Assembly (NCBI GenBank): GCA_946406115.1
Contig: OX291540.1
Location: forward strand, 9,296,563 to 9,360,562
DNA length: 64,000 nt
From: Apoda limacodes
Lineage: Eukaryota; Arthropoda; Insecta; Lepidoptera; Limacodidae
Direction: 5' to 3'
The position numbers and the translations under genes were made by a program. The notes beneath the pieces are model-generated. The model had not been told where the DNA came from, did no database searches, and saw nothing but the letters and a program-made list of their open reading frames with translations. Shown in pieces: positions 10,366-21,281 of the stretch (position 1 is its first letter; each line of letters opens with the position of its first letter).

Positions 10366-11876
10366 CGGAACGGGAGAGTTATGTACGGCCTAAGTGTCTC
10401 CAGTACCGTCATCTGCTTAGCAATGTATGATGTTGATATGTTGATAAAAATTCTAATCAAAATCGAAATTGAAGATAGTGCTTCGTTACACAGAACTACT
10501 TTTTACTTGTCAGTACCTGTTGCTTCCCGACATTGTTTAAAATTGCATCATTTGCACTCAAAGTTCCGTTCACTGGTGAAATATTACGGTTAGTTTCCAT
10601 TTTAACCACGCGCCTACTAGAGGTCGCTAGGGTATTGATTGCACACGAACGCTACAAGGGCTTGAGCCGCCTCTGATCAGTTGTAAATGATGTTTCTTTT
10701 CAAAGACAGACTAAACCGATTTTGATGAAACTTGCATTATTCCCTAATCCCTGTTATACAGATAATTGTGTGTTAAGGGTTACCTATGTTACACACAATG
10801 TTTTTCATCAAATTTGCGAGTAAATAAATAAAAATATTAGGTAAATAAATAAATCTACTAACTCATCACAACGACTTAAACGGCAAAATAGAATAAGAGA
10901 AATCACCGCTTTAAGCTCAAGTTAAAACTTGTAATTGTATGCTCGTACTGGCGCGTACTTCATATTTTGAACAGGCAGTCTAAAGTACACTTGATAGAAT
11001 AGACGCGTCATTACTGCCCGTGAGTTCTATGAACGCGCGCTTTTCTTTGATTTACAAAGCCCATGGGAGTAATTGCTGGTGGCCTTTACACCCGCATTGG
11101 CTGCACGTAATGACGACACTGTTTACGAATAAGCGTTCTGAAAAAATTATTACAATCTGATTAATAGTTATGGAGAAACACAAAGGCAGACATACATATA
11201 CCTACACCTTTGAATTTTTGCACTGTTTTTAGGGAAATTGGTAAAAAACTGGCCAAATGCGTGCCTTACAAGCATTAGAGTTTTGTAGAATCAGAAATAT
11301 TGCAGATGTCTGACAAACTTGTGAACCGATGGTTATATCTTTGGGCAAAGTTCAAAAACTACGAGTGAGTACGTCAAATAAAATTTAAGAAAAAAATTGT
11401 ATATGTAAACTTTCCCAAAGACAAAGAGAACTAGACAGCGCATTTTCTAGCCAGCTGTGAAAAAAACTTTTGGTCTGAAAAGTGTGACAGACACGAAGCA
11501 AAGCGTAGGTCTTGTCTTTTTTAACTTGTTGAAACAAGTTATTTATTGAAATAAACATCAATTGATACTCTACTCGACACTTGATAGAAAGAGAAACGAG
11601 ACCACAGGTATGCTTTGTCGCAACCGAATCAGTGGTCATTTTTGTAAAGCTATTGCGCAGCCCATAGGCCTATGGGTACACCATACACTTTATCTCTTTT
11701 ACTGACACCGCACGTATTTATTTCAACCTATTTTCTGTTGTAACAGCACAAAATTATTTTCTTAAATTTCACATTAATTATATTAGATAGTAGATAAGCA
11801 GTCTCAATTAAAGGGTTTTTCTTCTATTTTGGCACGGAACTCAAATGTGACCAAGTGATTATTAATTACTAACTAA
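10366..11876. other. No gene recognised; scattered repeat scraps
   Basis: The patch at 10700-10760 ('aaaccgattttgatgaaactt') recurs in reverse orientation near 48850 and is a dispersed-repeat scrap. The rest is AT-rich single-copy-looking DNA. Open frames at 11385-11639 and 10243-10593 show no domain or codon signal. Confidence 0.4.
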
Positions 11877-12350
11877 CTTTTACACGCGGTTCCACCCGCC
11901 CTAAATTCGGTTATTGGTGTATGATTGAGGGCAGAAATTGCTGCTTCGCAAGTTCGCCCCATACGGAGTACTGCTGCCATCTCTGGGCGGGTGCACCCGG
12001 ATACCAGCTTGGCCCTTTTGACTCGGTTCAACGACGGGCTGTGAGAATTGTCGACGATCCCAAACTCACTTGCCGTATCGAACCCAAACTCTGAGGAAAG
12101 ACTTTGCCTCCCTGCGTGTGTTCTTCTGCTTGTACAATGGGATGTGTTCTGAGGAATTGTTCGAAATGATGCCCTAGGGTACTTTCTACCATCGCACCAC
12201 TCGCAATCGGCGGGGAATTCATTCTTACACTTAAGAACCGAAATGGTCGCGTACAGTGCGGTTTCAGAGAAACTCTCTCCGGCGAACGTTAGGGTTGTGG
12301 AATGAGCCGTGTACTTGTTTGCCACCTTAGTGGTATAAAAAGAATATTAA
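11877..12350 (+). mobile_element. 3'-terminal fragment of the dominant LINE
   Basis: From about 11945 it matches the 26540-27050 part of the main copy: 'ggagtactgctgccatctct', 'accagcttggcccttttgac', 'cgacgggctgtgagaattgt' and 'accatcgcacca'. It ends in a rearranged 'gccaccttagtggtataaaa' tail. The first 45 bases ('ttccacccgccctaaatt') are the reverse complement of a repeat end seen at 48700. The minus-strand frames here are shadows. Confidence 0.8.
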
Positions 12351-12359
12351 AGGCAACTC

Positions 12360-12533
12360 CTCAATTATAGAAAATAAACCGACCCATACTTGACGTTTTC
12401 AAGTAGCCTATGTCCTTTTCTGAGACTTAAATTATCTCCATGCCAAATTTCATATTAATCGGTACACCGGTTGAAGCGTGAAGAGGTAACAGACAGACAG
12501 ACAGACAGACACACTTATAATATTAGTATGGAT
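12360..12533 (+). repeat. Non-autonomous repeat ending in 'ATAATATTAGTATGGAT'
   Basis: It shows 'gtagcctatgtccttttctg', 'ccaaatttcat', a GACA run, and the terminal 'ttataatattagtatggat' block. This end is extremely common in lepidopteran genomes. The copy at 44400-44670 carries the same blocks in the same order. I do not assign it to Helitron or SINE with confidence. Confidence 0.65.
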
Positions 12534-12540
12534 AAGTATG

Positions 12541-13439
12541 ATTGGATGAAAAAGATTTGGTTCGGAATAAAACAGTTTTTAGAGGTGCAGGTAAATGTAT
12601 TTAGAAAAATAATGTAACACTAGAAAAAGAAAACTTAATAATAAAAAACATTACATAACTAAAAAGTATTTTTATTTTTTTATGTTTCCTACTGAAGGAT
12701 AAATAAAATAAAAAATCAAATCAAGTTATATGTCTACCTAGTATTACAGATATTATAGATATTACAAGTATAAGTACCTACAGTTTGCATTTTATTTTAA
12801 TTAACAATAGCAAGCAAAATAAAAATAAATTCTTAAACTAAAATATGGAATTGATAGTATCATTTCTAATAACATAGTAAGGTAGAAGAACAGAAAAACG
12901 GTTGACATCGCATAAAGAGATAAGACTGCTGCTCTTTGAAATGTTTTTATAATTATTTACTTAAACATGCAAAATCATCAAAAACCTTATTGTCTAAAAA
13001 AGTGGACAATGAAAAGTGAGTTATGTACATAAAAAAAAATAGTTGAACGATGTATTGTTGCCATTCTTTTTCACTTAATAATAACGCAAAAAGAAAACTA
13101 AAACTAAAGAAAAAGTGCAAATTTAAACTATGTAAACAGTAATACGCATGTTAGAGATTTTGTGGTGTTAAAGAGGCGTACGACTGAAGTGATCCGGCTT
13201 GGGTACATACCGGACCCCAAATAAAATTACAGATTCGTTGCAGTTGTGTCTGTAACAAAAAAAAAATGTGTTCATATTTATTTATCGCAAAGACAGATGA
13301 AATTGGTTGCAATGCAATCCAACTAAGAACAGGAATGGCAATGACTGCGACTGCCCAATCTACACCTGTGTCAGTATCAAGTGCGAGTTGGACTCTCACA
13401 CTAAGAGTAAACCAATTATAATGAAATTTTGGTAAGTTG
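12541..13439. other. AT-rich intergenic DNA; no gene recognised
   Basis: Mostly A/T-rich with poly-A stretches. The minus-strand frame at 13151-13447 has no recognisable domain. Nothing can be supported here. Confidence 0.4.
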
Positions 13440-13825
13440 TTGTGCACACGCCGGGGAAGGTTTTTGTATTAGTACAACACATTTCTTTCAAAATAGGTGG
13501 CGTGCCAGTTGTATATACCACCACCACCACCACCACCCTAATACTAAGGCTCCGCTGTCCGTCCGTCCGTCCGTCTGTCACCAGGCTAAATCTCATGAAC
13601 CGCGATAGTTACACAGTTGAAATTTTCACAGAAGATGTATTTCTATTGCCGCAATAACAAAAAATACTAAAAAATAGAATAAAATAAATATTTAATTAAT
13701 AAATAATTAAATTTTAATAAAACAAATATTTAAGGATAAATTTATTGCCAGGACTTGAACCTGCAATAATCTTTACAGTCAGTGTAAGTACTTTACCAAT
13801 TGAGCTATCAAGGCACTACTGTGGC
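13440..13825 (-). repeat. tRNA-headed SINE, minus strand
   Basis: Read on the minus strand, a tRNA-like head (13815-13745) shows an A box 'TAGCTCAATTGGTA' and a B box 'GGTTCAAGTCC'. The body contains 'aactatcgcggttcatgaga', 'cctggtgacagacgg' and 'cagcggagccttagtattag', which is typical of a widespread moth SINE. It ends in a (GGT)n tract. The acceptor-stem pairing is imperfect, so this is not a functional tRNA gene. Confidence 0.75.
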
Positions 13826-14935
13826 CAATGAAAATCCTATTTCCCTGGAAATATTTATTTTCATTGATACTGTTATTATAGATATGGCATTTATGTTATA
13901 TTTTCTTCGAAGACTCTCAAATAAACAAAGATAATGTAAACAAATAAACACATTTCAAATTTAATTATACCAAATTTAAACCGAATGAAAGAGCTGCGAG
14001 CAAAGATTCTGCAGCCAGAAAGAGTTATATAGGGGAGGCTCTAAGTACTTTGGTAAAACGATTTAGAATAAAGAATAGTTAAAACATTGTCGTCACCTTT
14101 TGTCTGTTTAAATTTGAAAGCTTTCGCGACAGCGACAGATGTTCATATACTACTAGAATGCGTTTCATAAGTGAAGCATGGGTCTGCATTCGTAATGCGC
14201 ATATTTACTCATAGGTAGGAACAGGTACAGCAAGGCGATTCATACCGCGAAGCAATTGGATTACTTTTACACACAGAATTACCAATTAACCCTATTTTTA
14301 GGCTTCTCCAAACCTAAATAAAAATACGATCGAACCCTTTTAAAATGACTCAATTCGGTTCGAATCTACTGGACCGATTAGGGTCAAATTTGAAATACAT
14401 TTAAAATGTGTGTGTATTTGAAAATCATAATCAATAGTTTCTAAGGTATTTAGGAAAATAGATGAAAATTTACTAATTGACCAATTGGCCATTTATCTGT
14501 GCTTACTCCTTTTACTATTGAGGTCAAATTAATAACATCAAGGCGTGTAACGTGTTGTCACTCTTGGGTGGTCAATTAGAAAATTAAAAAATAAGTTTGC
14601 AAACTGTAAGTAAGTACCGTGTGACATCAAGTCAAAGAAATTGTAAGGATCCCTTTTTTATTTCAGACAAAGATATTTAAGAAAATAGAATAGATAAAAA
14701 CTGACCAACCCCTTCCCCTCACCTTATCGCTGAAGCTATGAGCCTTAAATATTAAAAAGAAACTATTGAAATACCTTTTGATAAAAACCTGTAACTTGAA
14801 GTTGAAGTCTATGGTCTTAAAATAATATGATAAATCTTAATATTGGGCGTAGTTTGCACAGTGCACTATATTACACATCAAATGAAAAAGCCATGGGTAA
14901 AGTTAGTTAATGTATAATAGTCCGTGCTTACCTTC
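13826..14935. other. AT-rich intergenic DNA; no gene recognised
   Basis: No supported gene. Short blocks such as 'ttgaccaattggcc' and 'aacttgaagttgaagtctatgg' look repeat-derived but I cannot place them. Confidence 0.35.
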
Positions 14936-15210
14936 CACTAGATGTTATGGTCTTATGAACTAATGTGCGGTCGATTCCCGCGTTCCCCAAGGCTCTCGGC
15001 GCGGGAGATGAAGCAGTATCAGACCTCAGGATTCAGGATGTCTTGAGTCTACAAGAAATACGGAAAAATTTAGTTGCTGTCTCTATCGTAAATATAAATT
15101 TAGTTACAACTGTCACGTACGGTAAACAATATACTCGTGTATACCAACAGCACTTAGCGTACCTAGTCCAGTCCGAACATGTGGGTAGCTCATATTATCC
15201 CAACCTTTAT
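14936..15210 (+). repeat. Possible SINE relic with a tRNA-like B box
   Basis: 'GGTCGATTCCC' at about 14968 looks like a B-box promoter element. It is preceded by an A-box-like segment and followed by a GC-richer block ('ctcggcgcgggagatg'). The 82-codon frame across it shows no known domain. This is a weak call. Confidence 0.3.
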
Positions 15211-15620
15211 TAAAAATAATAAAAGACATGACATTCTAACTGATTACAACTTTATGATATAACGTTTGGACGTGTGTGTTGAATAGATAATACTGACTGA
15301 TATAAAAAAAAAAAAAGAATTTTGCACCATTTGTGACTAAGTATATACAATGACGCAACCACGCGGTTCCTTGAGGAACCATCGCGACAGTCGTTGCAGT
15401 CTCTCGTGATACTTTATGATATTACACAAATGTAATCTTGTACGTAGCCTACTTACCTATCTATATATGCAAATAAAAAAGCGAAATACACTTAATGACT
15501 TCGAAATCTAAAACAACTTGAAAATAAAATTTGTAAGGTTGATACTCCTACACATTAGGTACTTATTATTCCAGAAACGATTAAAACGAGTTAACGCTGG
15601 TAAAGAGACCGGCGGCGGCC
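15211..15620. other. No gene recognised
   Basis: AT-rich sequence between a possible SINE relic and the GC-rich candidate exon. No repeat or frame can be supported. Confidence 0.35.
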
Positions 15621-15628
15621 AATGATTA

Positions 15629-15854
15629 CTATTTAATAATTACACCTGGAACCATGCGATAGTGGAGCCGCAACTTATGCCAGGACGGCGTCGGTGGCAG
15701 CGGCGTCATAGTCGCGACGCTGGTGTTCACCGACGTCGCAGAGCGGTAGTCGACGCCACGCCGGCAGGTCTCTAATGGCGGCGTGGTGTCAAAATACCAC
15801 GACACTGGAGCTTGTGGCCCGCCGCCGTATGCAGCCCGTCCTGCGAATGTGGAA
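15629..15854 (-). CDS. Candidate GC-rich terminal exon of an unknown gene
   Basis: On the minus strand an acceptor 'ccacattcgcag' (ending about 15843) opens a frame that runs to the stop at 15629. Its GC-rich third positions contrast with the AT-rich surroundings. The frame includes 'WYFDTTPPLETCRRGVDYRS' and ends 'LHYRMVPGVIIK'. 'WYFDTxxxxxC' faintly resembles part of a Kunitz fold, but the rest does not fit, so I give no function. It could belong with the candidate exons at 17580-18003 on the same strand, but direct splicing of exon 17580-17617 to it is out of phase. Boundaries are approximate. Confidence 0.3.
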
Positions 15855-15939
15855 ATTAGCTTAGTAAAGCATGAGGCATCATTTGGAGACATCCTATTTC
15901 ATATATATAAATAAAAACAATCTTCAAAACTTTTCAAAG

Positions 15940-17040
15940 CTAAACGGCAACACGTGGCCTGTCGGCCATCTTGTTTGTGCATCAGCTATCGTGTGGAGAC
16001 ATCCTATGTAAGAAATTGTAAGTGAAAATACCAAAGTCGCTAAGAATATATACCTAAATTATTTGGTAAGTTGCCTCAATTTCTTATGGATTTCATCATC
16101 AGAACTGGATTTATATATAATGTCATCTTGATTCCTTCACGCGTTCCTAATAAAAATGGTCTTGACAGACAGAAAGTCAGACAATCGGACAATCGAACAA
16201 CAAAAAGATCCTATAAGGGTTCCTTTTTTCTTTTGAGATACGGAACCCTAAAAATAACACCACATTGAGAACTTCCTTTTTTTTTGAGTAGCATAAATAG
16301 GGCTTTGCTACTGGAATTATGTAATCAGCACAAATGACACACTCGCAACACGTGGCCTGTCGGCCATCTTGTTTGTACATGAGCCAACGTGTGAAGACAG
16401 AAAACCACCGTATTGAGAACTTCCTTTTTTCAAGGACTTAGTAAAATAGGGCTTAAATTGCTACTGGAATTATTTCAATATCAGTACAACTGACACGGTT
16501 GGAACACGTGGCCGGTCGGACATCTATTTTGTGCATCAGGTATCATGTGGTGACATATTATGTAAGAAATTGTAACTGAAAATACCAAAAACGCTATCAT
16601 CAGAACTGGAAATTGATATAAATGGAAGTAATATGGATTGACAGAACAAAAAATATTTTTCCAAATCGGTTTATAAATGACTGGTGATATAAAATATTAA
16701 AAAACCACTGAATTAAGAACTTCCTTTTTTCAAGTAGTAAAAATAGGCCTTAAAATGCTACTGGAATTATTTTAATGTTAGTACAAATGGGCACGCTTGC
16801 AACACGTGGCCGGTCGGACATCTTGTTTGTGCATCAGCTATCATGTGGAGATATACTATACAAGGAATGAAAAAAAAACTGCTATCTCGGAATCTATTAT
16901 TTTAAATCATTGTCTATATAATGAAAGTGTTATGGAATTATTAGGACTTAAAGTTATTATAACAATAATTGGAATACAATTACAAATGCTACCTACATTT
17001 GAAAAACGTGGGGAGTCGGCCATCTTGTTTGTACGTACAA
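15940..17040 (+). repeat. Degenerate tandem array with E-box-bearing units
   Basis: The block 'aacacgtggccNgtcggNca' followed by 'tcttgtttgt' recurs at about 15948, 16347, 16503, 16801 and, diverged, 17005. A second block, 'gaacttccttttttcaag' plus 'tgctactggaattatt', precedes it at 16268, 16417 and 16717. A third, 'atgtaagaaattgtaa', follows it at 16010 and 16561. Units are 150-400 bp because of indels. A GACA-type repeat interrupts the array at 16080-16258. No coding frame is consistent across units. Confidence 0.75.
16080..16258 (+). repeat. GACA-type dispersed repeat inserted in the tandem array
   Basis: It carries 'ccttcacgcgttcctaat', a run of 'gacagacag', 'aaaaagatcctataagggtt' and the terminal 'gagatacggaaccctaaaaa'. 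These are the same blocks as at 1-650, 22206-22445 and 36888-37068. It splits the first two units of the array. Confidence 0.7.
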
Positions 17041-17579
17041 CCCGGTCGCATTACCTAGATGTTCGCCTTCTCTCCCTCTTTGTTAATTATTCTAATTAAT
17101 ACGTTTTAACTAATATCTTTTGTTTTACGCTATAAAATATTTAAATATTATGGTTCTTGGTATCGTTTTTTAATGCGCTTTTGTCTTATGACGTCACGAC
17201 GGTCAAGCGCTAAGATAAATCTAACAGGGTATGTAGCACTACTGAAGAAAACTTCTAAACACAGCCCATGAAACATTAAAATTAGATGAAAGTGAATACA
17301 CTTCTTTGTTGGGAATTTAGATTAGGATGATGCCAGAATACTAGAGAATTGTACATCAACGACTAAAATGACGTATTGTGATTACAAAATCGCTAACACG
17401 CTATGTGGATCGTAAAATGGCCGCCATTTAAATTAAAAACGCCAAAATTAGCGTTTATACACTTTCAGTTACTAGGTAAATAATATAGTATAAAAGTAGC
17501 CCGGAAAATTGGAGAAAGGAAAAATTAAGGTTCATACAAAAAAATCATTACCACGTGTAACAACAAAATCGTCACTTAC
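17041..17579. other. No gene recognised
   Basis: AT-rich sequence with 'aaaatggccgccattt' at about 17416, a short palindrome of the sort found in MITEs. No frames can be supported. It would be an intron if the flanking candidate minus-strand exons are real. Confidence 0.35.
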
Positions 17580-17617
17580 CATGTGGCGGCGGGCCCGCAG
17601 TGCAGGAACTCTGGCCT
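17580..17617 (-). CDS. Candidate 38-nt internal exon of an unknown gene
   Basis: On the minus strand a good acceptor ('tttattcatttcag') and a consensus donor ('catg|gtaagt') enclose 38 GC-rich bases inside AT-rich DNA. Read in phase 0 from the upstream candidate exon it gives 'RPEFLHCGPAAT' and leaves two bases. The pairing of strong splice sites with a composition shift is the evidence; no homology is recognised. Confidence 0.35.
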
Positions 17618-17748
17618 CTGAAATGAATAAAACAAAGTTTAGTATATATGACTTAAATAAATCACAACTTTTGTACAAATCAAAATGGCGAATAGTAATT
17701 TCAAGATGGCGTTGACAATTAGTAACGATAAAAGGTGTGTGTACTCAC

Positions 17749-18003
17749 GTTCCCCACTAGCTCCAAAGTGCGCGGACGCCGAAGAAGCATGCCTTTATAT
17801 TCAGTACCGCTCCATATTTCATCGCTTGAAAGTGAAAAGCACGTATGTCTCATTTTCAACCTATTACATTGTTTTACTTGCTTTTGCCCTCGACTTCGCA
17901 CTTTTGGAATTCGATCATCAGCGTTAGCTAGGGATTCCTTAGTTTTACTCCAACTTATTATAATCAAAATAAAATATGACCACGTTATTAAGGTGTAGTG
18001 CAT
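17749..18003 (-). CDS. Candidate exon of an unknown gene upstream of the 38-nt exon
   Basis: A minus-strand frame of 85 codons ends exactly at a donor ('ggggaac|gtgagt') in phase 0, compatible with the candidate exon at 17617. It encodes basic, polar sequence ('DDRIPKVRSRGQKQVKQ', 'SLSSDEIWSGTEYKGMLLRR'). Its start is uncertain: an acceptor-like 'ataataag' near 17960 or the ATG at 18003. An overlapping plus-strand frame is open but has no splice support. I do not recognise the protein. Confidence 0.35.
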
Positions 18004-18159
18004 TATTAAAAAAGATTATTTTACAATTAATTCAGAAGTTTCATATTCAATATACAAACAAACTAATTTTACTTATCTTAGTAGGATTAATAGGTGGAAT
18101 CTCAGATTCTAAATTCAATAACTAAAAGTAAAAGCGAAATCCATAATCCTAGATAGATA

Positions 18160-18660
18160 GATATATACTTTATTGCTCACCAAAAATGAATTGTAAACAA
18201 ATTAAAATTTAATAATAAAGTTATAAGTATTATACAATCAGGCGCTTATAAGCGATCTCTACCAGAAATCTTTGGGTAGATAGAAAAAGAAAAATATACA
18301 GAAAAGGTAGATGGTGCATATTTAAATATACCTAGGTATCAACATTAAAATAGAACATAATATATTATATATAATATGTTAAACTGTAGATAATAGTCAA
18401 GTAAAATAAATACATATACATCTACATATACATTAAATATAATATATTTATTATTATATAATATACACAATATATATATAATCCATATATATACACATAC
18501 TAACGTATATTTGCTAAGATACACACAGTAAACTTATTGAACAAGATTGCTGTAATATGATTCAATTTGATTCCTGAAAATATCATTAGACATAGCTTTT
18601 TTTATGTATAAACGCAATTTATTCCACAGTTTTGTTGCATGTACCGTTAATGTATTTGCA
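18160..18660 (-). mobile_element. Jockey-type LINE 3' part, minus strand (split by a nested insertion)
   Basis: On the minus strand, 18658-18540 encodes 'TVHATKLWNKLRLYIKKAMS' and ends '...SYYSNLVQ' plus stop. A 3' untranslated region follows to 'gagcaataaagtatatatct' at about 18165. The N-terminal continuation is found at 19158-19470 on the same strand, so one LINE copy is split. Confidence 0.7.
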
Positions 18661-19157
18661 TAATAATAATAAATATGATTGTATTCAGCTCACAAATAAG
18701 CTCTGTTATAGGATTCCTTTAAGAACACAAAGCCGCATCTTATGCAAAAATTTTGCTACTGCGCGATGTCGTACTAATGCAGGAAAACGATCACCTTTGT
18801 ATCGATTAGTTGACTCTTACAATAATAATTTCAATAATATAGATATTATGTCAATACGCCCAAGTATCTTTAAAAAACTGTTACTTAATAATTTATAACA
18901 GTACTTAATAGTATTTTAGTGGTAGTATTAGTATTGTAGATTTTATAATAGTACTTATTTTCCCTATTACATTGTGATGTGATTAGTTCTCTCAACATAA
19001 GAAGAAACCCGTATTGATAAAATATTAATGTTCATTATGTGGAAAATGATGCTGATGTCGCAATTATTGAAAACTGTTATATTTAAGATTTATTTTAATA
19101 TTATATATTGTGTCATTGTTTTTTTACCTTAATAAATTAAAAAAAAAAAAAAAAAAT
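18661..19157 (+). mobile_element. LINE 3' end nested inside an opposite-strand LINE
   Basis: A plus-strand frame at 18670-18898 ends 'SIRPSIFKKLLLNNL' plus stop, similar to the extreme C terminus of jockey-type polymerases. It is followed by a 3' UTR and 'aataaatta' with an 18-20 base poly-A at 19137-19157. It interrupts the minus-strand LINE. 'tttgca' before it and 'tttgta' after it may be an imperfect target duplication. Confidence 0.65.
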
Positions 19158-19470
19158 TTGTAACGTCGAAGATGTGCATTAGAAATGCCTACAAATTGAA
19201 ATCGCTCCTTTAGGTATGCAGGAGTTGTCGGATTGAACAAAATGCTATACAGAAGACATAGAATATGAATATTCCGGCGAATGCGACTCGGAGGCTACTT
19301 CAGCTGTTGTCGAAAATTGGAAACATGATCATATTTACGGAGTCCAAATATGAAACGCATACACAAGTTTTGAAGACACTCAAGTTTATTTAATTGGCCC
19401 TCCCTCAGAGATAAAATAGCAGACGTCAGCATAATATAATTTAGTAGCCTACCATACAAAATATAATTTA
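19158..19470 (-). mobile_element. Jockey-type LINE, 5'-ward part of the split copy
   Basis: The minus strand reads 'SLREGQLNKLECLQNLCMRF', 'IFGLRKYDHVSNFRQQL', then, after a stop, 'RRNIHILCLLYSILFNPTTP' and 'AYLKERFQFVGISNAHLRR'. This is the typical thumb/C-terminal region of jockey-clade reverse transcriptases. It continues into 18660-18160 once the nested insertion is removed. One premature stop is visible, so the copy is dead. Confidence 0.75.
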
Positions 19471-20837
19471 GTACCTACCTAATACCTACCGTCACTGGTG
19501 TGATACTTTACTAAGTACCTACTTATTATTGTGCAACTGTGTTGTAAATATTGCCCTGTAAGAACGTCAGAAAGGTTAGACCATTTTTATTAGACGATAT
19601 TAAAACTGCTCCTGTAAACTCACACTTAATGTAATAGTTACGAGGTTTTTAGTCTCAAGTGACAATTTACAGATAAAATATGAACAATCTTCCGTTTTAC
19701 GGGTTTGCTTACGTTTTAAAAAAATCATTAATTGGTACAGTTTTGAATTTTGGTATACGTGTTCATTAGGACTTGCCATTGAACAGACTAAAAGTCCCCA
19801 TCAAAATCTGTTGTGGTCGAGCTGCCACCTCGGAAAAAAGGTTAGCCCTTTTTTTTATTTTCTTGCTTATACCTTGGCAAATATGGCTGATAAAAATAAA
19901 AACCGAACAAATACAAGTCTGAATCAAGCACCGAGGGTTCCATAGAATCTTGTATGTATATAGTTCGTCCACTACAGTAATCAGGTCACTTCAGGCCGAT
20001 TTTCGAGTGTAAATTTACCCTAAAATCAGATTATAGGACAAATGTGTCAAAAAATATTCTCCTATATATTGACATACGTCATGGTCAACTGCAAATGTAA
20101 GTTCGTTCTCGGAAAATTCTTATGATTTTTTTAAATTTCAATAATTTCGGGATTATCATTATTACCCTTGAATTAATTTTAAAATCAAAAATAATACTTA
20201 TTTTGGAGTGTTACAGCTCTAAGGGACCGCAGACTTTAATATTTGATATCAATTTTAACTTAATGCCTTTAAATAAGGAAAAATATCTGAGAAAAGGGGA
20301 CTTGATAGATCTTTTATTTAATATTACTACAAATATACGATTTTTGTCTTTTTGTCTTTACTTTTACTGCAAGACCTTGCTACTTGCCAAAAATTATTAG
20401 TCTTGGTTTTTGATTTATTTGCGAATGTCAAATTATGCAAATGGCTGTATTGTTTGCGGTAGTAAATGTTGGCTTGCGGTGACTTAGAAGCTTGCCTTTT
20501 TATATCTCTAAGGGACCCTTTTTTTTTCTTTTTGACAAAAATGAAAACAAAAACAACAAACAGGGTTTGGTAAAACAGGTACGACTTTCGTAAGTTATTA
20601 ATAATTTTTTCGTTCCCATTGCCTCACCTACTCACCTTCTAGTTTAGAGATCTAAGGCGCCAAAAGTACATAATCTGCGTGAGTTTAACCTTATACTTTA
20701 CTCCCATGAATTCAAAGTTAGTAATTATCGCAGTTGGCAAAGTAGTAAACAGCAGCATGTAGAAACGGGATCAATTATGTCACTACCCACACCGTGTATA
20801 AAAAACTATTCATTCTTGTTTTTATGTAAGTGACCTA
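19471..20837. other. No gene recognised; a scrap of the GACA-type repeat
   Basis: At 20215-20300 'ctctaagggaccgcagactt' and 'atatcaattttaacttaatgcc' are body blocks of the GACA-type family; another body scrap is at 20440-20520. The remainder is AT-rich without supported features. Confidence 0.4.
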
Positions 20838-21281
20838 ACAGTGCGTTCGTTCTGGGATGCAGAATCATTATTTTCATTACTTTTGCCACCTGTCATCCGT
20901 TCGTTTAGCATTGTTATCAAAAATATCAAAATTTTCGTATCATCTGTGACAAACTGTCATGCGTTCGTTTACGATATTTTTGTTATTTTTGGTACTTTTG
21001 CCACCGAATAACAAAACTTTAGACCCATGGCTGGAGGTGGGGTTTTTGTGTTAATCTGTCAAACTGCCTATACATATTCATTGTTTATGCTAGTGTGTGT
21101 GTGTGTGTTTTATCGTAGTGTGTGTACGTCAACCGTTCGTTTTGCAAGTTTTGTAACCAAAAATTTTGTTAGTAACGTTTCTAAGCTAAACGAACGGTAG
21201 GTGTCGGTGGCAAAACTAGCGTTATCAAAAGTGTGAAAAGTATCATTCGTGGGAACTCTGAATCCCAGAACGAACGCGCCC
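20838..21281. mobile_element. About 445-bp MITE with GCGTTCGTTCTGGGAT ends
   Basis: The left end, 'gtgcgttcgttctgggatgc', is matched by the reverse complement of the right end, 'aatcccagaacgaacgcgcc'. Subterminally, 'tttgccacc' and 'cgttcgttt' recur on the left (20887, 20896, 20962, 20997) and in inverted form on the right ('aaacgaacggtaggtgtcggtggc'). It has no coding capacity. The target duplication is not clear, so the superfamily is left open. Confidence 0.65.

Noticed and set aside
10243..10593. Plus-strand 116-codon frame
   Set aside because: Its first part is the antisense of a LINE fragment and the rest has no support.
13745..13815. tRNA gene on the minus strand
   Set aside because: A and B boxes are present but the acceptor stem pairs poorly and the sequence is attached to a SINE body, so it is a SINE head.
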